Source: JBBQVZ01 sp963695975 (lineage in GTDB: Bacteria; Actinomycetota; UBA4738; HRBIN12). Taken from it: DNA of 64,000 bases. The stretch covers positions 124,001-188,000 of the forward strand of contig CAVOIB010000009.1 in assembly GCA_963695975.1 (NCBI GenBank), written 5' to 3'. The translations under genes were made by a program, and so were the position numbers. The stretch's first letter is position 1; the number at the start of each line of letters is the position of its first letter. Positions 35,845 to 44,531 of this stretch are shown piece after piece. Below the pieces are notes generated by a model. It saw only the letters and a program-made list of their open reading frames with translations, had not been told where the DNA came from and searched no databases.

Positions 35845-35867
35845 GACGCCCGAGGATAGCGGGCGTC
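35845..35867 (-). promoter_or_regulatory. etfB promoter inside an 8-bp inverted repeat
   Basis: GACGCCCG (35845-35852) and CGGGCGTC (35860-35867) are perfect arms flanking the minus-strand -10 box TATCCT (35858 to 35853), which ends 8 bases before ATG 35844. A repressor bound here would block polymerase; alternatively the repeat is a G+C hairpin by chance. Confidence 0.5.
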
Positions 35868-35953
35868 CGAACCCTCGACCTCAGCCGGTGGCCGTGCCTC
35901 CACCTGGGGCAGTGGCCTTTGCCGACCGTCCGGCCGATCTTCGGGAAGGTTCC

Positions 35954-36374
35954 ATGAACTGTGCGTCATGCGGCTCGGACAACGAACCGGGCCCGGAAGT
36001 TCTGCGGTGAGTGCGGCGCCCGGCTGGCCGTCTCGTGTCCAACCTGCGGGTCGCCGAACGCCCCGGGCGTGAAGTTCTGCGGCGAATGCGGAGCCTCACT
36101 CGGCGAGCATGCGCCCGTCCCTACGGCCGCACTGGCTCTCCAACGTGAGGCTCCCGAGACCGAACGGCGGTTGGTCTCAGTGTTCTTCGCTGACCTGGTC
36201 GGCTTCACGACATTGTCGGAGGCTCGCGACGCTGAGGAGGTTCGCGACCTCCTCTCGCGCTACTTGGGAGCGATCGGACGTGCGGGGTTCGAGGTGCAGG
36301 AGGTCGGGCACTTCGATGAGCCGGGGGCGACGCTCGCGAAGCCGCATATCCTCGGGTGGACGACGAAGCCTTGA
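35954..36374 (+). pseudogene. Remnant of a zinc-ribbon class III nucleotide cyclase protein
   Basis: Begins with ATG 35954 (MNCASCGSDNEPG), the usual opening of long zinc-ribbon/adenylate cyclase/ATPase proteins. An extra C in the run 35992-35994 shifts the frame, giving a stop at 36008-36010; the sequence resumes in the next frame as KFCGECGARL, a second CxxC ribbon, then ERRLVSVFFADLVGFTTLSEARD, the start of a cyclase domain. After LLSRY the cyclase homology ends. The last 37 residues (GFEVQEVGHFDEPG to HILGWTTKP) look like the C-terminus of a different protein, possibly a methyltransferase. So this is a frameshifted, truncated, chimeric remnant of a normally ~1000-aa protein. Confidence 0.75.
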
Positions 36375-36380
36375 TAGCCT
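36375..36380 (+). promoter_or_regulatory. -10 box of mnmA, leaderless arrangement
   Basis: TAGCCT ends 7 bases before GTG 36388. Confidence 0.5.
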
Positions 36381-36387
36381 CGATCGC

Positions 36388-37464
36388 GTGAGCGCGTCGA
36401 AGGGATCCGTGCTGGTCGCGATGTCGGGCGGGGTCGACTCGTCGGTCGCGGCCTGCCTGCTTCAGGAGCAGGGCTACGAGGTGGTGGGCTCCCATATGAA
36501 CCTCGTCCATCTGGACGGGGTCGAGCACGGCTGCTGCGGGCCGGCAGCGCGCGCCGACGCGGCCGACGTCGCGCGGATCGCAGGCTTCCCGTTCGAGATC
36601 GTGGATCTGTCGGATGAGTTCGAGACGACCGTGATCGGGGACTTCGTGTCCGAGCACGAGGCCGGCCGGACGCCGAACCCCTGTGCTCGCTGCAATGGCG
36701 AGATCAAGTTCGGCGCGTTCCTGCGGCGCGCCGACGAGCTCGGAGTGAACTTCGTCGCGACAGGCCACTACGTGCGAACGCTCCGGGACGACTCGGGGTG
36801 GCACCTGCACCGAGGCGCCGATCGAGCGAAGGATCAGAGCTACATGCTCCACATGCTGGGGCAGCGGCAGCTCGCGAGGTCGCTCTTCCCGATCGGCGAC
36901 AGACCGAAGTCGGAGACGCGCATCCTGGCGGAGCGGTTCGGGCTGCCGGTGGCGTCGAAGCCCGATTCTCAGGAACTGTGTTTCGCGCCTTCAGGAGAGG
37001 CGGGTGAGTTCGTTCGATCGCTCGCGCCGCATCTGGGTGGTCCCGGCGAGGTGGTCGGCGCCGACGGCCGGCTCCTCGGCACGCACGACGGCGCGTCGCG
37101 CTTCACGATCGGCCAGCGGCGAGGGGTCGGGGTCGCGCTCGGTTCGCCGGCGTACGTGATCGACGTCGACGTCGCGGCGAACCGCGTCGTGATCGGCCCG
37201 CTGGAGCTCCTCGCGCGCCGGGGGTTGATCGGCGACCGGGTCTCGTGGGTCTCGGGGGAACCGCCGGCCGGCGTGTTCGAAGCTGAGGTCCAGATCCGCT
37301 ACCGCGGTGAGGCTATCTCCGCCGCGGTGGATCCCTCGCCCGACGGGCGGATCTGCGTCGAGTTCCGAACTCCCCAGCGGGCCATCGCGCCCGGCCAGAG
37401 CGTCGTGATCTACCGCGGGGACGAGCTCCTCGGTGGCGGTCGCATCGCCTCAGCGATCCGCTGA
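36388..37464 (+). CDS. mnmA: tRNA-specific 2-thiouridylase MnmA
   Basis: 358 aa. Adenylates and thiolates U34 of Lys, Glu and Gln tRNAs. PP-loop AMSGGVDSSVAA near the N-terminus. The catalytic Cys pair is Cys99 (NPCARCN) and Cys198 (QELCFAP). ATGHYVR, KDQSYMLHML and the C-terminal barrel (SRFTIGQRRGVGVA) match the family. GTG 36388 directly follows its promoter; there is no ribosome site, as expected for a leaderless message. Confidence 0.95.
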   Translation: MSASKGSVLVAMSGGVDSSVAACLLQEQGYEVVGSHMNLVHLDGVEHGCCGPAARADAADVARIAGFPFEIVDLSDEFETTVIGDFVSEHEAGRTPNPCARCNGEIKFGAFLRRADELGVNFVATGHYVRTLRDDSGWHLHRGADRAKDQSYMLHMLGQRQLARSLFPIGDRPKSETRILAERFGLPVASKPDSQELCFAPSGEAGEFVRSLAPHLGGPGEVVGADGRLLGTHDGASRFTIGQRRGVGVALGSPAYVIDVDVAANRVVIGPLELLARRGLIGDRVSWVSGEPPAGVFEAEVQIRYRGEAISAAVDPSPDGRICVEFRTPQRAIAPGQSVVIYRGDELLGGGRIASAIR

Positions 37465-37549
37465 CACGTCGACTTGCGAACCGACCAGGCTGTCGTCGAC
37501 GCGGTGCTGAACGGCTGACCGACCGGCCGGAGCCGTCGGCGTCCGGCAC

Positions 37550-37555
37550 TAGACT
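37550..37555 (+). promoter_or_regulatory. -10 box of the UPF0280-ligA unit
   Basis: TAGACT ends 6 bases before GTG 37562. The 85 bases upstream, back to mnmA, hold no gene; repeated GTCGAC words at 37468 and 37493 are noted without assignment. Confidence 0.55.
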
Positions 37556-37561
37556 GCCCGC

Positions 37562-38248
37562 GTGAGACTGCTGAAGCGCAGGGCGAAGAGTTTCGACATC
37601 CAGGTGCAGGACATGGTCCTCCATATCAGCGCGCCCGACGACTTCGCGGAAGAGTCGCGGGCGGCCGCCCTGTCGTTCTGGGAGCAACTCCAGTCATACG
37701 CGCTTCGGAACCCGGAGTTCCGCACATCCAAGCGTCCGCTCAAGAGCGTCCCCGACGATGCGCCGGAGGTGGTCCGTGAGATGGTCGCGGCCTCGAAGAA
37801 CGCCGGGGTGGGCCCGATGTTCACCTTCCGCGGCGCCGTGACGGACCAGGTCGGCCGGTTCCTGGCGGGGACGCTCTCCGAGGTGACGGTCTCCTGCGAT
37901 GGCGACTACTTCATCCAGACGAAGAAGCGGATGCGCCTCGCGGTGAAGCGGCACGGCGGTCCTCCGATCGTGGTCGCCGTGGAGCCGTCGAAGCGAGGGG
38001 TCGGCGTGTCGACGACGCTCGGTCGCGGGCGTGACCACGCGGGGCCCGACGGCCTCGCGGTGATCGCGTCGTCGTGCATGCTCGCCGATGCCGTCGCGGC
38101 GGGCGTTCAGGCGCTCCTCCCGAAGGAGGGCGGCTTCAAGCTGGCGCTGCAGTACCTGCGGAAGGTGCCGGGTGTGCGGGGCGGCGTCGTGGTCGTCGGC
38201 GAGCGTATCGGTGTGGCCGGCGGCGTGGAGATCGCGCAGTCGGCATGA
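37562..38248 (+). CDS. UPF0280 (ApbE-like fold) family protein
   Basis: 228 aa. The segment VGPMFTFRGAVTDQVGRFL followed by VSCDGDYFIQTKK is the UPF0280 signature (normally VGPMA-x-A-G-A-x-A and ENGGD). The family is related to ApbE flavin transferases, but its reaction is not established. The Asn before the Gly-Asp is replaced by Cys-Asp here (SCDGD), a noticeable variation. Leaderless GTG start. Overlaps ligA by ATGA, so it heads a two-gene unit. Confidence 0.72.
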   Translation: MRLLKRRAKSFDIQVQDMVLHISAPDDFAEESRAAALSFWEQLQSYALRNPEFRTSKRPLKSVPDDAPEVVREMVAASKNAGVGPMFTFRGAVTDQVGRFLAGTLSEVTVSCDGDYFIQTKKRMRLAVKRHGGPPIVVAVEPSKRGVGVSTTLGRGRDHAGPDGLAVIASSCMLADAVAAGVQALLPKEGGFKLALQYLRKVPGVRGGVVVVGERIGVAGGVEIAQSA

Positions 38249-40272
38249 CCGCGAGCACGGCCGACCGGGAGCTCGCCCGAGACAAGCTCCGCGCAGAGGA
38301 GCTGCGCTCGCAGATCGACCACCATCGCTACCGGTACCACGTCCTGGACGATCCTGAGGTTGCCGACGTTGAGTACGACGAGCTGATGCGCGAGCTCCGT
38401 GAGCTGGAGGATCGCTTCCCCGAGCTCGTGACGGCTGACTCGCCGACGCAGACGGTCGGCGGGGCGGTGGCCGAGCTGTTCGCACCTGTCCAACACCGCG
38501 CCCCCATGCTCTCGCTCGACAACGCGTTCTCGTTCGAGGAGCTCGATGCGTGGGCGCAGCGCGTGGAGCGCGGCGTTGGCGCCGGCGCGCGGTTCGCCTG
38601 CGAGCTGAAGATCGACGGCGTCGCGTGCGCGCTGACGTACGAGCGCGGCGTCCTCATACGCGCCGCCACGCGTGGCGACGGCCGCGTCGGTGAGGACATC
38701 ACGGCGAACGTCCGCACGGTGGAGGGCGTCCCACGACGCCTGGGGCTCGACGATCCGCCTTCGGTGCTGGAGGTGCGGGGGGAGATGTACTTCCCGGTGA
38801 AGGCGTTCCGGGCGCTGAACGAGCAGCTGCTCACCGATGGGCAGCGTCCGTTCGCGAACCCGCGGAATGCCGCCGCGGGGTCGCTGCGGCAGAAGGACCC
38901 GAGGGTGACGGCGTCGCGACCGCTCCGCCTGTGGGTGCACTCGTTCGGCGCCGCCGAGGGTGTCGCCTTCGATTCGCACATGGCGTTCCTGGAGCTCGCG
39001 GCCGACGCGGGGCTCCCCGTGCCGCCGACCACCGAGGCCCGCGACTCCATCGACGGGGTGAAGGCGTACCTGACCCGCTGGGAAGCGCATCGCCATGACG
39101 TGGACTGGGAGATCGACGGCACGGTGATCAAGGTGGACCAGGCCGACCTGCAGCGGGAGCTCGGCGCAACGTCGAGCGCTCCGCGATGGGCGATCGCTTA
39201 CAAGTTCCCGCCGGAGGAACGGACAACCCTGCTCGAGCGGATCGACGTCCACACGGGACGGACCGGCAAGGTCACGCCGTTCGCCGTTCTGGACCCGGTC
39301 TCGGTGGGCGGCGTCACGATCACCTACGCCACGCTGCACAACGAGGACGAGGTCCGCCGCAAGGACGTGCGCCCCAAGGACACGGTGATCGTTCGCCGCG
39401 CGGGCGACGTGATCCCCGAGATCGTGGGACCGGTGCCGTCGAAGCGCAAGCGCGGGGCCCGGATCTGGCGGTTCCCCACGACCTGCACCTCGTGCGGCAC
39501 GACGCTCGTCCGCGCCGAGGGTGAAGCGGACTGGCGCTGCCCGAATAAGCGGGGGTGCCCGTCCCAGGGGATCGAGTGGCTCTTCCATTTCGCGGGGCGC
39601 GGCGCCATGGACATCGAACACCTCGGCTACATGACGGTGATGCGCCTGATGGAGAACGGGTCGATCGAGGATCCGGCAGACATCTACGCCCTGGACGCGA
39701 AGAAGTTGTCGCGGATCCCCGGGTTCAAGGACAAGGCCATAACGAACGTCCTGACGCAGATCGAGGCGTCGAAGGACCGTCCGATCTGGCGGCTGCTCGT
39801 GGGGCTGAACATCCGCCACGTGGGCTCGCACGTCGCCCAGGTGCTGGCGGACGCGTTCGGCTCGATCGACGGGCTGCTGCATGCGACCGAGGACGAGATC
39901 GACGCGGTTCCGGGGGTCGGGCCGGAGATCGCCGCGAGCGTCCGGGCGTGGTTCGACGAGCCGGAGAACGCCGCGTTGATCGAGCGCCTGCGAGCCGCGG
40001 GCGTCCGGATGGCCGAGGAACGCGCGGCCGCCGCGGGCCCCAAGCCGCTCGAGGGCAGGACGATCGTGCTGACGGGAGGACTCGCGTCGCTCTCGCGCGA
40101 GGCAGCGTCGGAGCGTGCGAAGGCGGCCGGCGCGCGCGTCTCGTCGAGCGTTTCGAAGAAGACCGACTTCGTGGTCGCCGGCGCCGACCCCGGCTCGAAG
40201 TACGACAAGGCGATCTCGCTCGGTGTCGAGGTCGTGGACGAAGCTGAGTTCCTGCGGCGCCTGAAAGCCTGA
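38245..40272 (+). CDS. ligA: NAD-dependent DNA ligase LigA
   Basis: 675 aa, full length. N-terminal NMN-binding Ia domain (YHVLDDPEVADVEYDEL), adenylation motif KIDG with catalytic Lys122, OB-fold, Cys4 zinc finger (CTSC near residue 413, then two further Cys), helix-hairpin-helix domain (VPGVGPEIA) and C-terminal BRCT (GRTIVLTGGLASLSREAA). Seals nicks in replication and repair. ATG 38245 overlaps the UPF0280 gene. Confidence 0.96.
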   Translation: MTASTADRELARDKLRAEELRSQIDHHRYRYHVLDDPEVADVEYDELMRELRELEDRFPELVTADSPTQTVGGAVAELFAPVQHRAPMLSLDNAFSFEELDAWAQRVERGVGAGARFACELKIDGVACALTYERGVLIRAATRGDGRVGEDITANVRTVEGVPRRLGLDDPPSVLEVRGEMYFPVKAFRALNEQLLTDGQRPFANPRNAAAGSLRQKDPRVTASRPLRLWVHSFGAAEGVAFDSHMAFLELAADAGLPVPPTTEARDSIDGVKAYLTRWEAHRHDVDWEIDGTVIKVDQADLQRELGATSSAPRWAIAYKFPPEERTTLLERIDVHTGRTGKVTPFAVLDPVSVGGVTITYATLHNEDEVRRKDVRPKDTVIVRRAGDVIPEIVGPVPSKRKRGARIWRFPTTCTSCGTTLVRAEGEADWRCPNKRGCPSQGIEWLFHFAGRGAMDIEHLGYMTVMRLMENGSIEDPADIYALDAKKLSRIPGFKDKAITNVLTQIEASKDRPIWRLLVGLNIRHVGSHVAQVLADAFGSIDGLLHATEDEIDAVPGVGPEIAASVRAWFDEPENAALIERLRAAGVRMAEERAAAAGPKPLEGRTIVLTGGLASLSREAASERAKAAGARVSSSVSKKTDFVVAGADPGSKYDKAISLGVEVVDEAEFLRRLKA

Positions 40273-40294
40273 TCCGGCCCGCCCGGGCCGCCGC

Positions 40295-40300
40295 TAGACT
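40295..40300 (+). promoter_or_regulatory. -10 box of gatC-gatA, leaderless arrangement
   Basis: TAGACT ends 6 bases before ATG 40307. The preceding gene (ligA) ended 23 bases upstream. Confidence 0.55.
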
Positions 40301-40306
40301 GCGGCC

Positions 40307-40600
40307 ATGCCGGTTGAGATCGACATCGACCACGTCGCGCGTCTCGCGCGTCTCGATCTCGACGAGGACGAGAAGGAGCGGCTGAAGGCGCAGCTCGGAG
40401 TGATCCTGGAGCACGCGGCCGCGGTCGGGGAGGTGGCAGCCGCGGACGTGCCGCCGACGGCGTGGGCCATCCTCCGTGCGAACGTGTTCCGCGACGACGA
40501 GCCCACACCGAGCCTGAAGCGCGACGCCGCGCTCGCGAACGCTCCGGACGCCGAGGGCGGGCGCTTCAAGGTGCCGAGGATCGCGGAGACCGGCTCGTGA
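40307..40600 (+). CDS. gatC: Asp/Glu-tRNA amidotransferase subunit C
   Basis: 97 aa. Short helical subunit that clamps GatA and GatB. VEIDIDHVARLARLDLDEDEKERL is the conserved N-terminal helix and the C-terminus (GRFKVPRIAETG) is the family tail that threads over GatA. Overlaps gatA by GTGA (40597-40600). Confidence 0.93.
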   Translation: MPVEIDIDHVARLARLDLDEDEKERLKAQLGVILEHAAAVGEVAAADVPPTAWAILRANVFRDDEPTPSLKRDAALANAPDAEGGRFKVPRIAETGS

Positions 40601-42072
40601 CGCAGCCCTGCGACCGGACGGGCTCCTATCTGGCTGTGCAGCTCCGGGCCGGCGAGCTGACGTCGAGCGACCTCACGGCGTCCGCGCTCGACCGGATCGA
40701 CGCGGTTGACGACCGCGTGATGGCGATCCTTACCCCCACGCCCGAGGTCGCCCGTGAGCGAGCGGCGGCCGTCGACGACCACGCGACGACGGGGGCCCCG
40801 CAGTCGGACGTTGCCGGTATCCCGATCGCCCTAAAGGATGTCCTGGCGACGAATGGGATCCGCACGACCTGCGGTTCGAAGATCCTGGAGTCCTACATAC
40901 CGCCGTACGACTGCACCGCATGGACGCGCCTGTCCGGCGCCGGCGCCGTACTCGTGGGCAAGACCAACTGTGACGAGTTTGCGATGGGTTCCTCGAACGA
41001 GAACTCGGCGTTCGGGCCGGTCCACAATCCCTGGGACCTCGAAGCGGTGCCGGGCGGTTCCTCCGGTGGGAGCGCGGCCGCGGTCGCCGCCGGCGAGGCG
41101 GTCTGGGCCCTCGGCACCGACACCGGCGGATCGGTCCGCCAGCCCGCTTCGCTCTGTGGGGTCGTCGGGCTGAAGCCCACGTACGGCCTGGTCAGCCGCT
41201 ACGGCTTGATCGCGTTCGCGTCGTCGCTCGACACGGTGGGGACGTTCACTCGGAGCGTGCGCGATGCCGCGGTCCTCCTCGGGGTGATAGCCGGGAAGGA
41301 TCCCCGGGACGCCACGAGCCTCGACGCCGAGATCGCCGACTACGCGGCCGGTATCGATCGAGACGTGACGGGGCTCAAGGTCGGGGTGATCGACGGGACG
41401 TTCGGCGATGGGGTGGAACCAGGCGTTCGCGACGGCGTGCGCACCGCCGTCGATCGTCTCGCATCGCTCGGTGCGGTGGTTGGTGATGTGTCCCTGCCCC
41501 ATGCCGAGCATGCCCTGAGCGCCTATTACCTGATAGCCCCGTCGGAGGCCTCGTCCAACCTGGCGCGGTACGACGGCGTGCGCTACGGATTCCGCGCCGA
41601 AGGTGATCATGCAGATTCGATCGCCATGATGTCGGCCACGCGCGGACAGGGTTTCGGGCCCGAGGTGAAGCGCCGGATCATGCTCGGCACGTACGCTCTT
41701 TCGGCGGGGTACTACGACGCCTACTACGGCCAGGCCCAGAAGGTCCGGACGCTCATCATCCGCGACTACGAGGCGGCGTTCGGCGGATTCGACGTGTTGC
41801 TCTCGCCGACGTCGCCGACGACGGCGTTCCAGATCGGCGAGCGCGCAGGCGATCCCATGGCGATGTACCTCTCCGACGTGTTCACGATCCCGGCGAACCT
41901 GGCAGGGGTGCCGGCGATCAGCGTCCCATGCGGCCTGGATTCAGCCGGGCTCCCGGTCGGTGTGCAGTTGACCGCGCCCGTCCTCGGCGAACCCGCGCTC
42001 CTCAACGCCGCCCACGCACTCGAGTCCGCGCTCGGGCTCGATCTCCGCCCGCCGCTCCTCGCCGGCGTCTGA
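40597..42072 (+). CDS. gatA: Asp/Glu-tRNA amidotransferase subunit A
   Basis: 491 aa amidase-signature glutaminase. Catalytic triad Lys80 (ALKDVL), Ser155 (GGSSGGS) and Ser179 (DTGGSVRQPA), in the same spacing as the S. aureus enzyme. Generates ammonia for conversion of Glu-tRNA(Gln) or Asp-tRNA(Asn). GTG start. The last 132 bases overlap tail-to-tail with an EamA transporter gene on the opposite strand, which separates gatCA from gatB. Confidence 0.95.
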   Translation: MTQPCDRTGSYLAVQLRAGELTSSDLTASALDRIDAVDDRVMAILTPTPEVARERAAAVDDHATTGAPQSDVAGIPIALKDVLATNGIRTTCGSKILESYIPPYDCTAWTRLSGAGAVLVGKTNCDEFAMGSSNENSAFGPVHNPWDLEAVPGGSSGGSAAAVAAGEAVWALGTDTGGSVRQPASLCGVVGLKPTYGLVSRYGLIAFASSLDTVGTFTRSVRDAAVLLGVIAGKDPRDATSLDAEIADYAAGIDRDVTGLKVGVIDGTFGDGVEPGVRDGVRTAVDRLASLGAVVGDVSLPHAEHALSAYYLIAPSEASSNLARYDGVRYGFRAEGDHADSIAMMSATRGQGFGPEVKRRIMLGTYALSAGYYDAYYGQAQKVRTLIIRDYEAAFGGFDVLLSPTSPTTAFQIGERAGDPMAMYLSDVFTIPANLAGVPAISVPCGLDSAGLPVGVQLTAPVLGEPALLNAAHALESALGLDLRPPLLAGV

Positions 42073-43002
42073 GGTTGCCATCACCTCCGTGGCTCTGCCG
42101 GCCGTGATGATGATCGCCACCGCGATGACGATGAGCGTCCCCGCGACGACCGTTCTCGGCGTGATCGGTTCGTTCAGGATCACGGCGCCGAGCAGTACCG
42201 CCCCGACCGGCGTCACGTAGGCATACGTCGAGACGAGCGAGGTCCGCGCGTTGCGCAGCAGCCACAGGTAGGACGTGTATCCCAGCCAGGATCCGAACAC
42301 GATGAGGTAGGCAAGCGCCAGCACCGAGGCCCGCGAGAACGTCGATGTGTCGATCTGGCCGAACTCCCCCGTGATCGTCCCGAGCACCAGCAGGATCCCT
42401 CCGGCCACGAGCATCTGCATACCGGCACCGACGAACGGCCGGCGGGGGAGCGGCGCCCGTCGCTGATAGAGCGAACCGGTTGCCCAGCAGATCGCGACGG
42501 CCATGACGATCAGGACGCCGGCTGCGTCGACGCGTCCGGCGATCGAACCGCCGACGAGGATGGTCGCTCCGAGGAACCCGAGCGCCAGTCCGCCGATCAC
42601 GAGTTTGGGCTGTCGACGGTGGTAGATGATCCGGTCGATGACCGCGATCCAAAGCGGCACGGTGGCGATCACGAGGGCGGCGAGACCGCTCGGGATCGTT
42701 CGTTCCGCCCACGCGACGCCGCCGTTCCCGCAGACCATGAGCAAGGTGCCGACGATGACTGCCGCCCGCCACTGCGTCGGGCCCGGCCGATCGCCCGCGC
42801 GGTCTCCTTGCCGGATCGCGATCGCGTACAAGACGCTCCCCGCCACCAGGAACCGGAGCGCCGTCGCCAACAGGGTCGGCAACGTCTCGTTCACGACGCG
42901 CATCGCCAGATACGTGGTGCTCCAGATCACGTAGACGGCTCCGAGCGCTGCCCAGACTAGCCTCGATGGGCGGGCGTGCTCGACGCCATGGCTGCGGGAC
43001 AT
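41941..43002 (-). CDS. EamA/DMT-family transporter
   Basis: 353 aa. Ten hydrophobic helices in two EamA repeats (first VYVIWSTTYLAMRVVNETLP, second beginning near residue 160). Members export amino acids or other metabolites; the substrate is not predictable. The helices end near residue 305; the last ~43 residues are polar and encoded entirely by the antisense of the end of gatA, so they look like a read-through extension rather than a domain. Leaderless ATG, divergent from gatB. Confidence 0.85.
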   Translation of the reverse strand: MSRSHGVEHARPSRLVWAALGAVYVIWSTTYLAMRVVNETLPTLLATALRFLVAGSVLYAIAIRQGDRAGDRPGPTQWRAAVIVGTLLMVCGNGGVAWAERTIPSGLAALVIATVPLWIAVIDRIIYHRRQPKLVIGGLALGFLGATILVGGSIAGRVDAAGVLIVMAVAICWATGSLYQRRAPLPRRPFVGAGMQMLVAGGILLVLGTITGEFGQIDTSTFSRASVLALAYLIVFGSWLGYTSYLWLLRNARTSLVSTYAYVTPVGAVLLGAVILNEPITPRTVVAGTLIVIAVAIIITAGRATEVMATSDAGEERRAEIEPERGLECVGGVEERGFAEDGRGQLHTDREPG

Positions 43003-43008
43003 CCACGG

Positions 43009-43014
43009 ATGATA
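43009..43014 (-). promoter_or_regulatory. -10 box of the EamA gene
   Basis: TATCAT on the minus strand (43014 to 43009) ends 6 bases before ATG 43002. Confidence 0.55.
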
Positions 43015-43051
43015 GGTGGCGCCGTCGCTCAGGCTCGTCGGCGGTCTCCGA

Positions 43052-43057
43052 TAAGCT
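43052..43057 (+). promoter_or_regulatory. -10 box of gatB
   Basis: TAAGCT ends 10 bases before ATG 43068; divergent from the EamA promoter 38 bases away. Confidence 0.5.
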
Positions 43058-43067
43058 GCCCCTCATC

Positions 43068-44519
43068 ATGGCCGATTGGGAGACCGTCATCGGGCTGGAG
43101 TGCCACGTCGAGCTCTCGACCCGAACGAAGATGTTCTGTGGCTGCCGCAACGCGTTCGGCGCCGAGCCGAACACGAACGTCTGTCCGGTCTGCCTGGGGC
43201 ATCCCGGCTCGCTCCCGGTCCCCAACCGCGAGGCGATCGCGTCAATCGTGAAGATCGGCCTCGCGCTCGACTGCGCGATCGCACCCCACTCGCTCTTCCA
43301 CCGGAAGAACTACTTCTATCCGGACATGCCGAAGAACTTCCAGATCAGCCAGTACGACCTACCGATCTGCATCGGTGGACATCTCGACATCGAGCTCGAT
43401 GACATCACACGGCGGATCGGTATCACACGCGTCCATATGGAAGAGGACACGGGCAAGACGACGCACGGCAGCGCGTCGGGCCGGATCCACGACGCCGATC
43501 ACGCGTTGATCGACTACAACCGCGCCGGTGTGCCGCTCGTCGAATGCGTGAGCGAGCCCGACATGCGGTCCCCGGAGGAGGCGGCGGCATACCTCCGCGA
43601 GCTCCGGGCCACGCTCGAGGCGCTCGACGTGAGCGACGTCCGGATGGAGGAGGGGTCGCTCCGCTGCGACGCCAACATCTCACTGCGACCGGAGGGCTCC
43701 GACGCGTTCGGCACGAAGGTCGAGATCAAGAACATGAACTCGGTTCGCTCGATGGAACGCGCGCTCACGTACGAGATCGCGCGACAGATGAAGGCGCTGG
43801 AGAACGGCGAGCCGATCGTGCAGGAGACCCGGCACTGGGACGAGGACGCCGGTGCCACGAAGTCCATGCGGTCGAAGGAGGAGGCGTTCGATTACCGGTA
43901 TCTCCCGGAGCCCGACATCCCGCCCCTCGAGCCGGATCCCGCGTGGGTCGAGGAGATCCGCGTGTCCCTTCCGGAGCTCCCGCGCGCGCGACGCGAACGG
44001 TACGTCGCCGAGCTCGACCTGAGACCCGACGTCGCTCGGGTTCTGGTCGCCGACCGCACCTCGACCGTGCTGTTCGAGCGCTCGATCGCGCTCGGGGCCC
44101 CCACGCGCGACGCCGCGAACTGGATCACCCAGGACCTCGCGGGCTTCCTGAACAAGCACGGGGTCGACCCGGCCTCCTCGCCGGTGACCGCCGAACATGT
44201 CGTGGAGCTGCTCGAGCTGCTCGCGAGCGACGCGATCTCAGGCGCCGGTGCCAAGCAGGCACTCGAAGAGGCGGTCGAGACCGGTGATGGGATCGGCGCG
44301 ATCGTCGAGCGTCGCGGCCTCGCCCAGGTCTCGGACACGAGCGCGCTCGGTGCGATCGCCGACCAGGTGCTCGCCGAGAACGCCGATGCGGTCGAGCAGT
44401 TCCGGTCGGGCAAGGAGGGTGTCATCGGCTTCCTCGTCGGTCAGATCATGAAGAAGTCCGGCGGCTCAGCGAACCCCAAGGTCGCGCAGGAGCTGCTGCG
44501 CGAACGCCTGAGCGGATAG
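43068..44519 (+). CDS. gatB: Asp/Glu-tRNA amidotransferase subunit B
   Basis: 483 aa. Kinase-like subunit that activates the misacylated tRNA and carries the tail domain. ETVIGLECHVELSTRTKMFCGC and VCPVCLGHPGSLPVPN provide the zinc Cys; FYPDMPKNFQISQYDLP and EEDTGKTTHG are the ATP/Mg site motifs. The C-terminal YqeY-like helical domain is complete. Separated from gatCA by the minus-strand EamA gene and equipped with its own promoter. Confidence 0.95.
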   Translation: MADWETVIGLECHVELSTRTKMFCGCRNAFGAEPNTNVCPVCLGHPGSLPVPNREAIASIVKIGLALDCAIAPHSLFHRKNYFYPDMPKNFQISQYDLPICIGGHLDIELDDITRRIGITRVHMEEDTGKTTHGSASGRIHDADHALIDYNRAGVPLVECVSEPDMRSPEEAAAYLRELRATLEALDVSDVRMEEGSLRCDANISLRPEGSDAFGTKVEIKNMNSVRSMERALTYEIARQMKALENGEPIVQETRHWDEDAGATKSMRSKEEAFDYRYLPEPDIPPLEPDPAWVEEIRVSLPELPRARRERYVAELDLRPDVARVLVADRTSTVLFERSIALGAPTRDAANWITQDLAGFLNKHGVDPASSPVTAEHVVELLELLASDAISGAGAKQALEEAVETGDGIGAIVERRGLAQVSDTSALGAIADQVLAENADAVEQFRSGKEGVIGFLVGQIMKKSGGSANPKVAQELLRERLSG

Positions 44520-44531
44520 CCGCAGGACGCG

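Noticed and set aside
35414..36010. 198-codon plus-strand frame across etfB and the pseudogene start
   Set aside because: Only its last 18 codons (from ATG 35954) are meaningful, as the first fragment of the cyclase remnant; the rest is antisense to etfB.
37465..37561. GTCGAC repeats between mnmA and the UPF0280 gene
   Set aside because: Short words expected by chance in high-G+C DNA; no hairpin with a small loop.
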